Below are positions 7,574 to 15,921 of a stretch of DNA of 64,000 nt, one piece after another (position 1 is the first letter of the stretch; each line of letters starts with the position of its first letter). The notes beneath the pieces were generated by a model. It worked only from the letters and a program-made list of their open reading frames with translations, was not told the origin of the DNA and did no database searches. The position numbers and the translations under genes are program-made. The DNA is from Pseudomonadota bacterium (GTDB lineage: Bacteria > Desulfobacterota > Desulfovibrionia > Desulfovibrionales > Desulfovibrionaceae), in NCBI GenBank assembly GCA_023419375.1, contig JAEZYD010000047.1, forward strand, positions 186,001 to 250,000. Direction: 5' to 3'.

Positions 7574-9388
7574 TGCGCCAAACCCCTGACTCTCCGAGTT
7601 TTCCACGGCGGGCGGCAACAAATTGTCCGCAAGGCATACGCGATTACGGCCACTGTTTTTGGCCCGGTAGAGGGCAAGGTCTGCCCTCTTCACCATATCT
7701 TCCAGGGGGTTTTCCACATCTGCCTGTAAGTCCGCCATACCAATGCTGACGGTAAAGTGAATGTTCTTTTCGTTGTGCCACACTACCATTTCTTCCACGC
7801 GCCTGCGCAAACGCTCCGCAATGGCCTCTGCCTGCTGGGGCACAACGCTGGCCAGCAGAATGCCAAATTCTTCGCCGCCAAGCCGCCCCACATGGTCAGA
7901 GGTTCGCATGGTGTCATGCAGCAGCGCGCCAAGCCCCTTCAGCACGGCATCGCCCGTATCATGCCCGTACGTGTCGTTGATCTTTTTGAAATGGTCGATA
8001 TCAAGCATAAAGAAGACCATGTTCAGGCCGTAGCGCCTGGCCCTTTCAATCTCGAACTGAATTTTTTCCAGCAGATTCCTGCGGTTGTTCAAACCCGTAA
8101 GCGCGTCTGTGGTGGCCAGCGAGTACAGGTCTTCAATACGTTTTTCCAGGCTTTGCTGCGTCTGCTTGAGTTCTGTAATGTCAGAGGCAATAACAAAAAA
8201 CCCCCGCACCTCCCGCCCGTCCATATCCGGTATGTAGCGGGACAGCACATAGCCTGTAGTGCCGTCGGCCCTGGCCCTTTCCTGCTCAAAATCCTGTGCT
8301 TCGCCCCGCAGGGTCGCATCAATGAGGGGGGCGCATTTGGCAAACAGTTCCTCGCCCAACAGGGATTGCACGTCAATGCCGATAATCTCCTCCTCACCTC
8401 TGCCAAACCAAGCCCTGTACATTCTATTGGCGTAATGGCACCGCCGCTGCGCATCCCAGTAGGAGACCATGATGGGCGCATGGTCCATCAGGATACTGAT
8501 GAATTTGTCGCGCGAGCGCATGGCGCTTTGCAGTTTTTCTGTGGAAAGTTCAGAACGGCGGCGTCTGCGTGCTTCTATCATCAGGAGTGAAGTCGAAAGC
8601 ACCGCAGCGGCCAACCATATCAGCACCTGAGTGAGCAGGTCGCCATGCCAGTGGGCATAGCTGTTTTCACTGTTGATGATTGTTCCCACCACCAGGGGGC
8701 CGCCCGCCAGAAATGGCGCTGCCACCTGCTGCAAGGTAAGCATGGACCGCGCCCCATCAGCCCGCAGGGGCTGGGTGTGCAACGCTGCCGCATCGGGCGC
8801 CAGGTTTGCAATGCTCTCCGCCAGAAATGCCTTTTCAGCGTTGCCCAGGTCGGCAAAGGACAGCAAAGGGAGGCCGGAGGCTGTATAGACGGAAACTTTA
8901 GCATCTGCGCGGCTAAACGCATACGCAAGTCTGTATCCCCAGAATTCTGGTTGCAGGGCAATGCTTACAGAAACGGAGGGAAGCCCGTCCTTTGCGGTGG
9001 AACGGGAAAAAACGGCTGAGGATGCCGAAGGGATCGCGCCAGTGGAGGCCCGCGGGACACCGTTGAACTCAACAGCAATGGCGGCGACAAAGGGATTATC
9101 CCGCACCAGCCCTTGCAGACTGTCGGCAAGCTGGGCTTCGTCCCGGTGGGCAATGGCGGCGCTTTCCACGGTGTCCAGCAGATGGGTGATGCCGCCCACT
9201 TCCATTTTGACAATATTGACGGCAATGCTGCTTTCAGAGAGCAGCCGACGCAGCTCATTTTCCTGAAGCTGAAAATAACCATCCACCACGTTGACGCACA
9301 AGACGCCAGCAAGCACAACCAGCCAGACACTGTGGATGGCCCAGTGTGACCGGGAAGACAGCGTTCTGAAAAAAGCCGTGATGCTCAT
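7571..9388 (-). CDS. Membrane sensor diguanylate cyclase (PAS-GGDEF)
   Basis: About 605 residues. Two membrane helices (roughly residues 20-42 and 278-297) enclose a periplasmic sensor region of about 230 residues. A PAS domain follows (DHAPIMVSYWD...YANRMYRAWFG), then a short helix and a GGDEF domain. The active-site motif is RLGGEEFGILL, and RTSD lies five residues before it, the position of the inhibitory I-site. The enzyme should therefore make cyclic di-GMP and be product-inhibited. I chose ATG 9388 because the protein then begins just ahead of the first helix; ATGs further upstream are open, and none has a clear ribosome site, so the exact start is uncertain. It is convergent with tyrS and divergent from the PFK-2 gene. 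Confidence 0.85.
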   Translation of the reverse strand: MSITAFFRTLSSRSHWAIHSVWLVVLAGVLCVNVVDGYFQLQENELRRLLSESSIAVNIVKMEVGGITHLLDTVESAAIAHRDEAQLADSLQGLVRDNPFVAAIAVEFNGVPRASTGAIPSASSAVFSRSTAKDGLPSVSVSIALQPEFWGYRLAYAFSRADAKVSVYTASGLPLLSFADLGNAEKAFLAESIANLAPDAAALHTQPLRADGARSMLTLQQVAAPFLAGGPLVVGTIINSENSYAHWHGDLLTQVLIWLAAAVLSTSLLMIEARRRRRSELSTEKLQSAMRSRDKFISILMDHAPIMVSYWDAQRRCHYANRMYRAWFGRGEEEIIGIDVQSLLGEELFAKCAPLIDATLRGEAQDFEQERARADGTTGYVLSRYIPDMDGREVRGFFVIASDITELKQTQQSLEKRIEDLYSLATTDALTGLNNRRNLLEKIQFEIERARRYGLNMVFFMLDIDHFKKINDTYGHDTGDAVLKGLGALLHDTMRTSDHVGRLGGEEFGILLASVVPQQAEAIAERLRRRVEEMVVWHNEKNIHFTVSIGMADLQADVENPLEDMVKRADLALYRAKNSGRNRVCLADNLLPPAVENSESQGFGA

Positions 9389-9524
9389 GGCAAAACTCAG
9401 CAGGTAAATATGTTTATTACATGATACTACCGCCATCGCGGGCAGGCAAGGAGCGACCCGCCCCATCCCGCAGAGTTCTTTTATTTTTTTCTCTTTTCTC
9501 CTACCATGCGGCAACGGAGGTCGT

Positions 9525-10760
9525 ATGCAGAAACTTTATGTCGCCATGGTCGGTCTGCCCGCAAGGGGAAAATCCACATTGGCAAAGCGCATCCGCGACG
9601 GGCTTGTGACCGAGGGTATTGCCGCAAAACTGTTCAATAACGGCGACATGCGCCGCGCGCTCATTGGCGCGGAATCCACCGACCCCAACTTTTACGACCC
9701 CAACAACAAGCTGGGCCGGGAAGCGCGCGAAATGATCTGCATGCGCAACATGGAGATTGCCCGCGACTGGCTGGCCAAGGACGGCGAGGTGGCCATTCTT
9801 GACGCCACCAACGTCAGCCGCGCGCGCAGGCACCTCATAGAAACCACGCTCACCGACTACCCGGTGCTCTTTGTGGAATGCGTCAATGAAGACCAGCTGT
9901 TGCTCAATGCCTGCATACGCCGCAAGACCACCCTGCCGGAATACGCCTCGTATACTGAAGAAGAAGCCCTTGCCAGCTTTATGAAGCGCATCAGCTACTA
10001 TGAAACCATTTACGAACCATTGCAGGACGAAAAATACTGGCTGCGCGTTGATTCCACAGCCAACCGCATTCTGGACGAGCGCCCCTGCGAAAGTTCACCC
10101 TACTACCCCGCTATCCGCGAAATGGTCGTCAGCGTGTGGATTCAGTGCCTGTATCTGGCGCGCCACGGGCAGACGGAATTCAACCTGCGGGGCCGCATCG
10201 GCGGCGACCCGCCGCTCACAGCCACAGGCCGCGCCCAGGCGCTTGCCCTGGCGGCCCACCTGCGCAACAAACCCATTGAGTGGGTGTTTACCTCCACGCG
10301 CATACGCTCGCACGAAACGGCAAGCCCGTTGCTGACCGAACGGCCCGAGGCGCATGCCATGGCCTTTAAGGAATTTGACGAAATCTGGGCGGGCGATTGC
10401 GAGGGCATGCTCTACAGCGAAATCCGCGAGCGCATGCCAGAGGTCACGCAGGGCCGCAACGCCAGCAAATACACCTACACCTACCCCAATGGAGAAAGCT
10501 ACGCCCTGCTGCGCGAGCGGGTACAACGAGGTTTGCGGCGGGCGCTTTTTCTGGCCGGGGATGCGCCCCTGATCATTGTGGGGCATCAGGCCATCAACCG
10601 GGTGCTGCTTTCGCTCTTTCTTCGGCAGCGCAACGAAGACGTGCCCTTTATCTATATTCCGCAAAACCAGTACTACCACATCAGCCTGACCCCGCGCCGC
10701 AAGGTCTTTGAACGCGTGTCCTATGACGGCGGGACGGGGGCCAGCCTGCTGGCTGAATAA
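9525..10760 (+). CDS. 6-phosphofructo-2-kinase / fructose-2,6-bisphosphatase
   Basis: A 411-residue fusion. The N-terminal half is a P-loop kinase: GLPARGKST (residues 10-18), GDMRR, and DATNVSRARR (about 93-102), as in the PFK-2 family. The C-terminal half is a histidine phosphatase: LARHGQTEFNLRGRIGGDPPLT (catalytic His near 213) and a second His in IIVGHQAINRVLL (about 350). In eukaryotes this enzyme makes and destroys fructose 2,6-bisphosphate, the main signal for glycolytic flux. Bacterial versions are uncommon. The start has a strong CGGAGG site. It is a single-gene unit ended by a perfect 12-bp terminator. Which activity dominates cannot be read from the sequence. Confidence 0.85.
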   Translation: MQKLYVAMVGLPARGKSTLAKRIRDGLVTEGIAAKLFNNGDMRRALIGAESTDPNFYDPNNKLGREAREMICMRNMEIARDWLAKDGEVAILDATNVSRARRHLIETTLTDYPVLFVECVNEDQLLLNACIRRKTTLPEYASYTEEEALASFMKRISYYETIYEPLQDEKYWLRVDSTANRILDERPCESSPYYPAIREMVVSVWIQCLYLARHGQTEFNLRGRIGGDPPLTATGRAQALALAAHLRNKPIEWVFTSTRIRSHETASPLLTERPEAHAMAFKEFDEIWAGDCEGMLYSEIRERMPEVTQGRNASKYTYTYPNGESYALLRERVQRGLRRALFLAGDAPLIIVGHQAINRVLLSLFLRQRNEDVPFIYIPQNQYYHISLTPRRKVFERVSYDGGTGASLLAE

Positions 10761-10841
10761 AAAATGGCTGCACCCCCGATCTGCCCGCGCGTCCATCAAA
10801 CGCAGGCAGACAGGGGCACAGCCCGTGGAAAGCCTGTTACG

Positions 10842-10884
10842 CAGGGCGCGGTGTTACGTTGTTACGCACCGCGCCCTGTTTTTA
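10842..10884. terminator. Bidirectional terminator between PFK-2 gene and ilvN
   Basis: CAGGGCGCGGTG (10842-10853) pairs perfectly with CACCGCGCCCTG (10867-10878) and is followed by TTTTTATT on the plus strand. It lies between two convergent genes. Confidence 0.9.
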
Positions 10885-10885
10885 T

Positions 10886-11182
10886 TCAGCATTCAAGGCA
10901 ACCGGCCAGGCGGTTGAAAATCGTCGGTTCCGCATGCCCCACCTGCACATCCAGCACATCGTGCAGCTTGCGCACCTGTTTGACAATCTGCTCCATGCGC
11001 CCGTCGTCCTTGACCACCAGCCACATGCGGCAGGTATCGCCGTCTGCCTCCGGCGTAACAAGAACGCCTTCAAGGTTGTAGGCGCGGCCGGCAAAGAGGC
11101 CGCACACGTGCGAAAGCACACCGGGATGATTGTTGACGCTCAAGTGTAATGTTGTAAGCGCGCTCGTCACGGAACCGTTCAT
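10886..11182 (-). CDS. ilvN: Acetolactate synthase small (regulatory) subunit
   Basis: A 98-residue ACT-domain protein (LHLSVNNHPGVLSHVCGLFAGRAYNLEGV...). The HPGVLSHVxGLFxxRxxN motif is typical of acetolactate synthase regulatory subunits that bind valine at the subunit interface. At 98 residues it is the short IlvN form rather than the ~160-residue IlvH form. It activates the large subunit and gives feedback inhibition. Its ATG overlaps the stop of ilvB by four bases, so translation is coupled. Confidence 0.92.
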   Translation of the reverse strand: MNGSVTSALTTLHLSVNNHPGVLSHVCGLFAGRAYNLEGVLVTPEADGDTCRMWLVVKDDGRMEQIVKQVRKLHDVLDVQVGHAEPTIFNRLAGCLEC

Positions 11183-12855
11183 GCGTTAACCCCCTCTATC
11201 ATCTGACTGTTTGCCGCTCCTGGCGGCACCATGGGAAAAACTTTTTCTTCTGCGCTCATGCGTACTTCAAGCAAACACGGCCCGGGCGTGCCGAGGGCCT
11301 TTTCCAGCACAGCCCTTGGATCGCCCTCGTTGTTAAGACAGATGGCCGGCATGCCGAACCCCTGGGCAATGCGCACAAAGTCTGTGCCTGCCGTGAAGGT
11401 CGAGCCGAACAGCCTCCCTCCAAAAAACAGATCCTGCTGTTGCTGCACCAGCCCCAGGCCGTTGTTGTTGCACAGGATGATTTTGACGTTGGCCTGATTT
11501 TCAACAGCCGTGGCCATTTCCTGAATATTCATGAGCAGGCTGCCATCGCCGGAAAAACAGACCACTGTTTCCTCCGGCTTTGCCAGCGCAGCGCCAATGG
11601 CGGCAGGCAGGCCAAAGCCCATTGTTCCCAGCCCGCCAGAGGTAAGCCACTGCCGTGGCTGCATCATGGGGTAAGCCTGGGCCACGCGCATCTGGTGCTG
11701 GCCCACGTCAGTGCTCACAATGCCCTTGCCGTGCAGGGCATCGGCCACGTGCCTGATGATGCCGTAAGGAGAACAGACCTCATCCGTGCGGTCAAAGCGC
11801 AGGCCGTGCTCCGCCTTGCATGCGGCCACGCGCTCAAGCCATGGCTCGTGGTCGGTCTTGCGCAACAGGGGCAGCAGGGCCGTGAGCGCCTCTGCCGCGT
11901 CCGCCGTAATACCCACCTGCGGGATACGCAGCTTGCCCACCTCGCAGGCATCAATATCGATGTGGACAAGCCCCGTTTTGGGGCAAAATCCGTCCAGCCT
12001 GCCCGTGGCGCGGTCGCCAAGACGAGCGCCCACAACCATGAGCAGATCGCATTCGTCCACCAGCATATTGGAGGCGCGCGCTCCATGCATGCCAAGCATG
12101 CCCACGGCCAGCTCATGCCCGTGCGGCACTGTGCCCAGCCCGCGCAAGGACATGACGGCGGGGATGCGCCGGGCCTCCATAAAGGAAACCACCGCCGCCG
12201 AGGCCTCGGGGGAAGACGTGCCGCCGCCCAGCAGCAACAGGGGGCGCTTTGCGGCGTTCATCATTTCCGCAGCGCGGGCAAGGGCCTGCGGGTCTGGCTG
12301 GGGCATGGGAGCGGGTGTCCCGGCGGCGGGCAGCTCCTGCAATTCAGCCACCGCCACCTGCACGTCACGCGGAATATCCACCAGCACTGGGCCGGGGCGG
12401 TCGCCTGCGGCAATGGCAAAGGCCTCGGGAATCACACGCAGCAGTTCGTCAATGGAGCGCACAATGAAGTTGTGCTTGGTGGCGGGAATGGACATGCCGT
12501 AGATGTCCACTTCCTGAAAGGCATCGGTGCCGATCATGCTCAGGGGCACCTGCCCCGTAATGCAGACCAGAGGCACGGAGTCCATGCGCGCATCGGCGAG
12601 CGCCGTGAGCGTATTGGTGGCGCCGGGGCCGGAGGTGGCAAAGATAACGCCGGGGCGACCCGTGACCCTCGCCATGCCCTGCGCTATGAAGCCAGCGCCC
12701 TGTTCGTGACGGGCAAGGATATGCCGGATGGTTCCACTACGCCCGAGGGCATCGTAGAGAGGAAGATTGAAACCGCCCGGAATGCCCGTAATGTGGGTGA
12801 CACCCTGGTTTTCCAGCAGGCGGATGGTGAGTTCTGCTCCCGTAAGACGTAACAT
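11179..12855 (-). CDS. ilvB: Acetolactate synthase large subunit
   Basis: A 558-residue thiamine-diphosphate enzyme making acetolactate or acetohydroxybutyrate, the first common step to valine, leucine and isoleucine. Visible features: the N-terminal ThDP-binding region with the catalytic Glu in LARHEQGAGFIAQGMAR (about residue 51), the central domain, and the C-terminal ThDP/Mg motif GDGSLLMNIQEMATA...NNNGLG (about 438-465). QWLTSGGLGTMGFGLPAAIGAA is also typical. The start has AAGGAG at good spacing. Expression is probably set by the leader peptide and terminator upstream (12907-13062). It is the first structural gene of the ilvBN unit; no other ilv or leu gene lies nearby. Confidence 0.95.
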   Translation of the reverse strand: MLRLTGAELTIRLLENQGVTHITGIPGGFNLPLYDALGRSGTIRHILARHEQGAGFIAQGMARVTGRPGVIFATSGPGATNTLTALADARMDSVPLVCITGQVPLSMIGTDAFQEVDIYGMSIPATKHNFIVRSIDELLRVIPEAFAIAAGDRPGPVLVDIPRDVQVAVAELQELPAAGTPAPMPQPDPQALARAAEMMNAAKRPLLLLGGGTSSPEASAAVVSFMEARRIPAVMSLRGLGTVPHGHELAVGMLGMHGARASNMLVDECDLLMVVGARLGDRATGRLDGFCPKTGLVHIDIDACEVGKLRIPQVGITADAAEALTALLPLLRKTDHEPWLERVAACKAEHGLRFDRTDEVCSPYGIIRHVADALHGKGIVSTDVGQHQMRVAQAYPMMQPRQWLTSGGLGTMGFGLPAAIGAALAKPEETVVCFSGDGSLLMNIQEMATAVENQANVKIILCNNNGLGLVQQQQDLFFGGRLFGSTFTAGTDFVRIAQGFGMPAICLNNEGDPRAVLEKALGTPGPCLLEVRMSAEEKVFPMVPPGAANSQMIEGVNA

Positions 12856-12906
12856 CGCCGCAAGACTCCTTTTCGATGGTGAGGCTTGTCGGCGGCGGTG
12901 CGGACT

Positions 12907-12940
12907 AAAAAAACCCCGCCGACTCGCGCCGGCGGGGTTT
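12907..12940 (-). terminator. Attenuator terminator in the ilvBN leader
   Basis: On the minus strand AAACCCCGCCG (12940-12930) pairs with CGGCGGGGTTT (12921-12911), followed by a run of seven T including the stem end. It lies 26 bases after the leader-peptide stop and about 50 bases before ilvB, so it must be bypassed for ilvBN to be made. Confidence 0.85.
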
Positions 12941-12966
12941 GCAATACTACCTTAGATCTTCCCTGC

Positions 12967-13062
12967 TCAGAACGCGCGCGAAGTGTGACACCGTACTACT
13001 ACGGCGCACATAATGGATAGCAGCGCTACGTGGCGGAAAGAAGATTGTGTATTCATACTCAT
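12967..13062 (-). CDS. ilvBN leader peptide (Leu/Ile/Val-rich)
   Basis: A 31-codon reading frame upstream of ilvB encodes a peptide containing HVALLSIMCAVVVR, i.e. Val, Leu-Leu, Ile and three consecutive Val (GTA) codons just before the stop and a strong terminator. This is the layout of attenuation leaders of branched-chain amino-acid operons such as IlvL and IvbL of enterobacteria: ribosome stalling at these codons when charged tRNAs are scarce should prevent the terminator from forming. Two in-frame ATGs are possible, 13062 (preceded by TAGGG at 7 bases) and 13056. The regulated codons lie between the two. I did not find a long, clean antiterminator pairing, only a short one between the region after the Val codons and the terminator loop. 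Confidence 0.75.
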   Translation of the reverse strand: MSMNTQSSFRHVALLSIMCAVVVRCHTSRAF

Positions 13063-13126
13063 GGGGAAACCCTACGCTTGCACCCGGCAAGCTGTCAACA
13101 TGTCAGACCAGTTCGGCCCAATAATT

Positions 13127-14716
13127 TTATTTTTTGCGTTTTTTGCCATCGGTATGCGGCAACAGCAGTTTGACCGCGCGCACTTCGTCAATACGGCGGC
13201 GATCCATGCGGGTTATCTCCAGATCCCATCCCTGATAGCGCAAGCGTGCCCCTTTTTCGGGTATGCGGCCAAGGCGCTCCATAATCAGCCCTCCGAGGGT
13301 GGCGCTGAACAGACGGCGCGGCAGGCTCACCCCAAGCCAGCTTGCAAAAAGATCAACAGCCAGACGACCGGGCAGAACCCAGCTGCCGTCAGGCCTGCGG
13401 CAGACCTCCGGCCCGGCGGGCATGTCGCCCATCTGGCCCGCAAGCACGCTCAGCAGTTCCGCGGGGGTGATGATGCCCACAACGCTGCCGTATTCATCCC
13501 GCACAAAGGCCAGCGGCGCGGGATTGGTACGAAAATCTTCCAGCAGGGTCGTCAGCGGCGTATGCTCGAATATGGTGGGCGCGGGCCGCACGTAGGTTTT
13601 CAGATTCCACTCGCGGTTGCCTATGCCCTGCTGCTCCTGTTGCAAAATTTCACCGGGATGCACCACGCCCAGCACTTCGTCCGTATCGCGCCGCAGCACA
13701 GGCAGCCATGCAAGGCGCGAGGCCGCGGCAAATCGCGTGACTGTGGCGCGGTCGGCATTGCTGTCCAGCCAGTCCACGCGTTGGCGCGGGATCATGATAA
13801 AACGTGCCGTGCGCCCGCCAAGGCGGATCACACGGGCCACCATGTCCCGCTCCATGGGGGCAAAGAGCTGGCCCCCGGCATCGCCGGCCAGCGCCGCTGC
13901 CTCCAGCTGCGCCTCGCCGCCGCCGGGCACGCCGCCGCCAAGCAGGTTCAGAATGACCCGTGCCGTTGATTCGCGCATGTCGCGCATGCTGTAACGCCTG
14001 CGCCGACTGCGCAAGGCCCATTGGTTGCAGGCCTCAACCAGCACCGAGAACCCAATGGCCGCGTACATATAGCCCTTGGGGATATGGTAGCCAAGGCCAT
14101 CGGCCAGCAGGCTCAGACCGATCATCAGCAAAAATCCCAGGCACAGCACAATGACTGTGGGATGGCGCTCCACAAACTCCAGCAGGGGAGCGGCGGCCAG
14201 CACCATGATGACCATGGCGGCCAGCACCGCCAGCATCATGATGAACACATGGTCCACCATGCCCACGGAGGTGATGATGGAGTCCAGCGAGAACACGGCG
14301 TCCAGAATGATGATCTGAAAAATTACCTGCCAGTAGCCAGCCTGCGGCCCGCTGGTATCGAACCTGCCCGCGTGGCCTTCAAGCCTGTCGTGCAGTTCCA
14401 TGGTGCCCTTGAGCAGCAAGAACACGCCGCCCGCCATAAGGATAAGATCGCGGGCAGAATAGCCATGCCCGCCCAGGGTAAACAGTGGGTCGGTAAGCGC
14501 AACCAGCCGCGCCATGAAGGCCAGCAGCACCATGCGCATGAGCAGGGCAAGCCCAAGGCCGGTCATGAAAGCCTGACGCTTTTTTTCCTGCGGCAGCTTG
14601 TTCACAAGTATGGAAATAAAAACCAGGTTGTCTACGCCAAGCACCACTTCCAGCAGCACCAGCGTACCCAGACCAGCCCAGGCTGCGGGGTCAGTTACCC
14701 ATGCCAGATCCCACAT
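13127..14716 (-). CDS. TerC-family membrane protein fused to CBS and CorC/HlyC domains
   Basis: About 529 residues. The N-terminal ~225 are a TerC integral membrane domain with seven or so helices and the acidic motifs EVVLGVDNLVFI and ILDAVFSLDSIITSVGM; TerC proteins export manganese or protect during metalation of secreted proteins. Residues ~300-430 are paired CBS domains (ARFIMIPRQRVDWLD... and PLAFVRDEYGSVVGIITPAELL), and the last ~80 form a CorC/HlyC domain (VLPGRLAVDLFASWLGV...YQGWDLEITRMDRRRI). This fused architecture is known (YegH/YoaE type). The start at 14716 follows GGAG at 5 bases. It lies downstream of tsf after two hairpins and a structured leader with its own promoter. Confidence 0.85.
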   Translation of the reverse strand: MWDLAWVTDPAAWAGLGTLVLLEVVLGVDNLVFISILVNKLPQEKKRQAFMTGLGLALLMRMVLLAFMARLVALTDPLFTLGGHGYSARDLILMAGGVFLLLKGTMELHDRLEGHAGRFDTSGPQAGYWQVIFQIIILDAVFSLDSIITSVGMVDHVFIMMLAVLAAMVIMVLAAAPLLEFVERHPTVIVLCLGFLLMIGLSLLADGLGYHIPKGYMYAAIGFSVLVEACNQWALRSRRRRYSMRDMRESTARVILNLLGGGVPGGGEAQLEAAALAGDAGGQLFAPMERDMVARVIRLGGRTARFIMIPRQRVDWLDSNADRATVTRFAAASRLAWLPVLRRDTDEVLGVVHPGEILQQEQQGIGNREWNLKTYVRPAPTIFEHTPLTTLLEDFRTNPAPLAFVRDEYGSVVGIITPAELLSVLAGQMGDMPAGPEVCRRPDGSWVLPGRLAVDLFASWLGVSLPRRLFSATLGGLIMERLGRIPEKGARLRYQGWDLEITRMDRRRIDEVRAVKLLLPHTDGKKRKK

Positions 14717-14750
14717 ATTTTCTCCGGCGGCCATGCCGCGTTTCCGTAAT

Positions 14751-14772
14751 AAAAAAGGGGCCAGAGGCCCCC
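14751..14772 (-). terminator. Terminator just upstream of the TerC-CorC gene
   Basis: On the minus strand GGGGGCC-TCT-GGCCCC is followed by TTTTTTATT. It could end transcripts from tsf or act as the expression platform of the leader described at 14751-14844; its position only ~35 bases before the TerC start favours the second. Confidence 0.75.
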
Positions 14773-14844
14773 AGCAGACAGCAATTCCCGCCTGGCGGGA
14801 TTTGAAGAAACCATTCGCGCCCGTCAACACCGCAAGGCGCTGTC
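14751..14844 (-). promoter_or_regulatory. Structured leader RNA before the TerC-CorC gene (riboswitch-like)
   Basis: Read on the minus strand from the predicted start near 14844: GACAGC (14844-14839) can pair with GCTGTC (14782-14777), enclosing two hairpins: GCGCC/GGCGC, and TCCCGCC-A-GGCGGGA. GCGCC shares two bases with GACAGC, so the two stems can trade pairs. Immediately after this three-way junction comes a terminator hairpin, GGGGCC-TCT-GGCCCC plus TTTTTT (14771-14751), and then the TerC ribosome site about 30 bases on. This order (aptamer-like junction, terminator, gene) is that of a transcriptional riboswitch. I looked for the GGGGAGUAG signature of the yybP-ykoY manganese riboswitch, which often controls TerC genes, and did not find it. 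Confidence 0.45.
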
Positions 14845-14849
14845 GGTTC

Positions 14850-14878
14850 ATGATTTCTGGTTGCGTTGACTTTGTCAA
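14850..14878 (-). promoter_or_regulatory. Sigma-70-type promoter for the TerC-CorC leader
   Basis: On the minus strand TTGACA (14878-14873) is a perfect -35 box, followed after 17 bases by AATCAT (14855-14850), four of six to TATAAT. The start would fall about at 14844, exactly at the first base of the closing stem of the structured leader. Confidence 0.55.
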
Positions 14879-14883
14879 ACGCA

Positions 14884-14906
14884 ATGGGGGGCCAAAGGCC
14901 CCCCAT
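14884..14906 (-). other. Strong hairpin after tsf
   Basis: ATGGGGGGCC-TTT-GGCCCCCCAT on the minus strand is a perfect 10-bp hairpin 60 bases after tsf. The downstream sequence (TGCGTTTG) is not a T tract, so it may terminate weakly, or protect the 3' end of the rpsB-tsf mRNA. Confidence 0.6.
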
Positions 14907-14966
14907 AAAACCGTGCTTGGCCAGAAGGCGTACACTTATGTGCCGTAATCCGGCGCAGCGCTGTGC

Positions 14967-15824
14967 CTATTCGGCAGCAAGCTGGATGCGTTCGAAACCG
15001 GTGACCGTGATTTCGTCGCCGATGGTCTTGCCCGTTTCGCGCACGATGTCGGAAATGGTCTTCTTGTCGTCGCGGATGTAGGGCTGTTCCATGAGGCACA
15101 CTTCCTTCTGGAACTTCTTCACGGCGCCGTCGGCAATCTTGTCCACGATCTGGGCGGGCTTGCCTTCTTCAAGGGCCTTCTGGCGGTAAACTTCGCGTTC
15201 ACGTTCCACAGCGGCCTGATCAAGGCTGGCGGCGTCAAGGGCCAGGGGGCTGGCGGCGGCAACCTGCATGGCGAGGTTCTTGGCCAGTTCCAGCACTTCG
15301 GGCTTGGCAGCGCTTTCGGCCTTGCCGCAGGTCAGGTACACAAGAACGCCGATCTTGCTGTTGGCGTGGACATACTGACCCACCACGTCGTTGGCGCTCT
15401 TTTTGCTGAAACGGGCAAACTTGCCAAGCTGCATGTTTTCGCCCACGGAGGCGATGAGCTGGGTCACTTCTTCGCCCAGGAGGGCTTCAAGAGCGGCGGC
15501 GTCGGCAGGAGCCTTTTCAAGGATAACCTGGGTCACGCGGGTGGCCATGGCCTGGAACTGATCGCCGCGAGCCACGAAGTCGGTTTCGCAAAGCAGCGAA
15601 CCCATGGCGATGTGCATGTTGTCGGCAGTGGCGGCCACGGTCACGAGGCCTTCGCTGGTGGCGCGGCCAGACTTTTTGGCAGCCTTGGCCATGCCCTTCT
15701 GGCGCAACCAGTCAACGGCCTTTTCCAGGTCGCCTTCTACTTCCACCAGGGCTTTCTTGCAGTCCATCATGCCTGCAGCGGTCATGTCGCGCAGTTCTTT
15801 AACCAATTGTGCAGTGATAGCCAT
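14967..15824 (-). CDS. tsf: Translation elongation factor Ts
   Basis: A 285-residue protein that exchanges GDP for GTP on EF-Tu. The N-terminal UBA-like segment (LVKELRDMTAAGMMDCKKALVEVEGDLEKAVDWLRQKG) and the signature MGSLLCETDFVARGDQF are both present, followed by the core and the C-terminal QPYIRD stretch. The start at ATG 15824 follows TGGAGT; the open frame extends further upstream without a ribosome site. It follows rpsB with about 160 bases between them, the usual rpsB-tsf order, with a GC-rich imperfect hairpin in the gap. Confidence 0.96.
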   Translation of the reverse strand: MAITAQLVKELRDMTAAGMMDCKKALVEVEGDLEKAVDWLRQKGMAKAAKKSGRATSEGLVTVAATADNMHIAMGSLLCETDFVARGDQFQAMATRVTQVILEKAPADAAALEALLGEEVTQLIASVGENMQLGKFARFSKKSANDVVGQYVHANSKIGVLVYLTCGKAESAAKPEVLELAKNLAMQVAAASPLALDAASLDQAAVEREREVYRQKALEEGKPAQIVDKIADGAVKKFQKEVCLMEQPYIRDDKKTISDIVRETGKTIGDEITVTGFERIQLAAE

Positions 15825-15921
15825 AGTATACTCCACACGCTGTCCGGCCCCAAGCCGGAGTTTTGTAAATGCCTGATCGGTTGCGCGGCCTCCGCGAAGC
15901 GCGGCGCGCAATCTTTCATCC

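Noticed and set aside
13013..13969. 318-codon plus-strand frame opposite the TerC-CorC gene
   Set aside because: It is a shadow of the minus-strand gene and has no recognisable motif.
14751..14966. yybP-ykoY manganese riboswitch before TerC
   Set aside because: The conserved GGGGAGUAG and partner loop are not present; the region is reported as an unclassified structured leader instead.
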